Source: JBJXHB01 sp046160725 (GTDB lineage: Bacteria > Pseudomonadota > Gammaproteobacteria > Burkholderiales > Burkholderiaceae_C). Taken from it: DNA of 10,552 bases. The translations under genes and the position numbers were made by a program. The DNA is taken from NCBI GenBank assembly GCA_046160725.1, contig JBJXHB010000539.1, positions 1 through 10,552 on the forward strand, written 5' to 3'. The notes under the pieces are model-generated. The model saw only the letters and a program-made list of their open reading frames with translations, had not been told where the DNA came from and searched no databases. Shown piece by piece: positions 9,699-10,552 of the stretch; position 1 is the first letter of the stretch, and each line of letters opens with the position of its first letter.

Positions 9699-10436
9699 AT
9701 GCCGACCATCCCGACCGATCATGCCGCCGCCTACGACAGCGCCGCCGTGCGCCAGCTTTGTGCCGACCTGGCGCTGGCGCTGCGCGCGGCGTCGCACCAC
9801 GGGCTTTCAGAGGGCGTGTGCAACCATTTCAGCGCCGAACTGCCGGACGGCAGCGGCCGCTTCCTGCTCAATCCGCGCGGCCGGCACTGGTCCGAGGTGC
9901 AGGCCTCCGACATCGTGATGGTGGATACCCACGGCGCGGTGCTGGCCGGCCGCCATGCGGTGGAGCCGACGGCGATGTTCATCCATGCCGCCGTGCACCG
10001 GATCGCGCAGAAGGCGGTGGTGATGCACACCCACATGCCCTACGCGACCGCGCTGACCATGATCGACCTGCGCACGCTGGACACCACCGCGTCGCAAAAC
10101 GCCATGCGCTTCCATGGCCGGGTGGCGGTGGACGGCGCCTACAACGGCGTGGCGCTCGATATCAGCGAGGGCGAGCGCATCGCACGGGCCATGGACCGCC
10201 GCGACATCGCCTTCCTCGGCAACCATGGGGTCGTAGTGTGCGGCTCGCGCATCGACTGGGCCTACGACGACCTGTACTACCTGGAGCGTGCCTGCCTGGT
10301 GGAAGTGCTGGCGCGCAGCACGGGCCGGCCGCTGGTGCCGGTGCCCGGTCCGCTGGCAGCCCATGTGGCCGAGCAGGTGCAGGGCGAGCGCATGCAGTCC
10401 GAGCTGTTCTTCGAGGCCCTGCGGCGGCGGCTGTAG
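9699..10436 (+). CDS. Class II aldolase/adducin-family protein
   Basis: The 245-residue cytoplasmic protein belongs to the metal-dependent class II aldolase/adducin fold (fuculose-phosphate aldolase-like). Visible metal ligands are His110 and His112 (HTHMPYATAL) and His176 (FLGNHGVVVCG). Glu89 (VEPTAMFIHAAVHR) sits where the catalytic acid of fuculose-phosphate aldolase lies. GLSEGVCNHFSAEL near 35-48 corresponds to the N-terminal substrate loop, and FLLNPRGRHWSEVQASDIVMVD is also typical. The set of residues suggests a functional enzyme rather than a structural adducin-like protein. The family covers aldolases, epimerases, dehydratases and decarboxylases, so the substrate cannot be named. 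The gene begins 55 nt after dnaE2 on the same strand. No Shine-Dalgarno is seen and no sugar-pathway genes are visible, so its link to dnaE2 is probably only positional. Confidence 0.9.
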   Translation: MPTIPTDHAAAYDSAAVRQLCADLALALRAASHHGLSEGVCNHFSAELPDGSGRFLLNPRGRHWSEVQASDIVMVDTHGAVLAGRHAVEPTAMFIHAAVHRIAQKAVVMHTHMPYATALTMIDLRTLDTTASQNAMRFHGRVAVDGAYNGVALDISEGERIARAMDRRDIAFLGNHGVVVCGSRIDWAYDDLYYLERACLVEVLARSTGRPLVPVPGPLAAHVAEQVQGERMQSELFFEALRRRL

Positions 10437-10444
10437 GTGACCCA

Positions 10445-10465
10445 GGTCGGGTCTTCGATCCGACC
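10445..10465 (+). terminator. Possible terminator hairpin after the aldolase-family gene
   Basis: GGTCGGGTC-TTC-GATCCGACC forms a 9-bp stem with one G-U pair and a 3-nt loop, starting 9 nt after the stop codon. The downstream sequence is CCCCTT rather than a clear T-run, so it is a weak intrinsic terminator and may instead be an mRNA 3' end hairpin. The remaining bases to the window end (10466-10552) are less GC-rich than the genes. One frame stays open there (encoding ...IDLAGTFGLFAVVWMAAIW...), but it has no credible start and is not called. Confidence 0.4.
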
Positions 10466-10552
10466 CCCTTCAGGCGCATCGATCTGGCTGGCACCTTTGG
10501 GCTCTTTGCGGTCGTCTGGATGGCTGCTATCTGGGTTGATGCCGTGGCGCGG

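Noticed and set aside
10466..10552. Possible start of a new gene at the right edge
   Set aside because: One frame is open and somewhat hydrophobic, but there is no convincing start or ribosome site and too little sequence remains.

Overview
The window is very GC-rich, with G/C crowding at third codon positions. It reads as the chromosome of a betaproteobacterium, probably Burkholderiales. The grounds are the GC bias, a LexA box of the CTG-N10-CAG type, a DnaE2 error-prone polymerase, and an F0 c-subunit-like protein ending in the ...ANPF tail common in that group. This placement is an inference; no rRNA or other marker gene is present.

Layout. (1) Positions 1-2876, plus strand: a three-gene export operon made of a HlyD/MacA-type periplasmic adaptor (5' end cut off by the window), a MacB/FtsX-type permease and a MacB/LolD-type ATPase. 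The adaptor and permease are 7 nt apart, and the permease and ATPase overlap through ATGA. (2) Positions 2863-4925, minus strand: a LytS/LytTR two-component system, with the kinase first and the regulator joined to it through a GTGA overlap. Its last gene runs tail to tail into the ABC ATPase gene, and the two coding regions overlap by 14 nt. (3) Positions 5046-6099, minus strand: a compact two-gene unit with a solitary F0 ATP synthase c-subunit-like gene followed after 4 nt by an XRE-type regulator with an MmyB-like (MLTR) sensor domain. (4) Positions 6100-6310: a divergent regulatory region with a perfect 19-bp palindrome, a LexA box and a leader hairpin. (5) Positions 6311-9643, plus strand: dnaE2, an SOS-type error-prone DNA polymerase without imuA or imuB beside it. 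(6) Positions 9699-10436, plus strand: a class II aldolase/adducin-family protein, followed by a hairpin and about 90 nt of unassigned sequence.

How the parts may work together. The ABC operon should export or extract a substrate that cannot be named from sequence. The neighbouring kinase/regulator pair might control it, but it could equally act elsewhere. A pair of 12-bp direct repeats upstream of the kinase has the spacing expected for a LytTR-domain regulator, which suggests autoregulation.

The part most worth a second look is 5046-6311. There a c-subunit-like proteolipid, with its Asp and its ARQP loop, sits away from any atp operon. It is coupled to a ligand-sensing HTH regulator and is transcribed divergently from an SOS-controlled polymerase. 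The palindrome and LexA box between them make joint or cross-regulation plausible but unproven.
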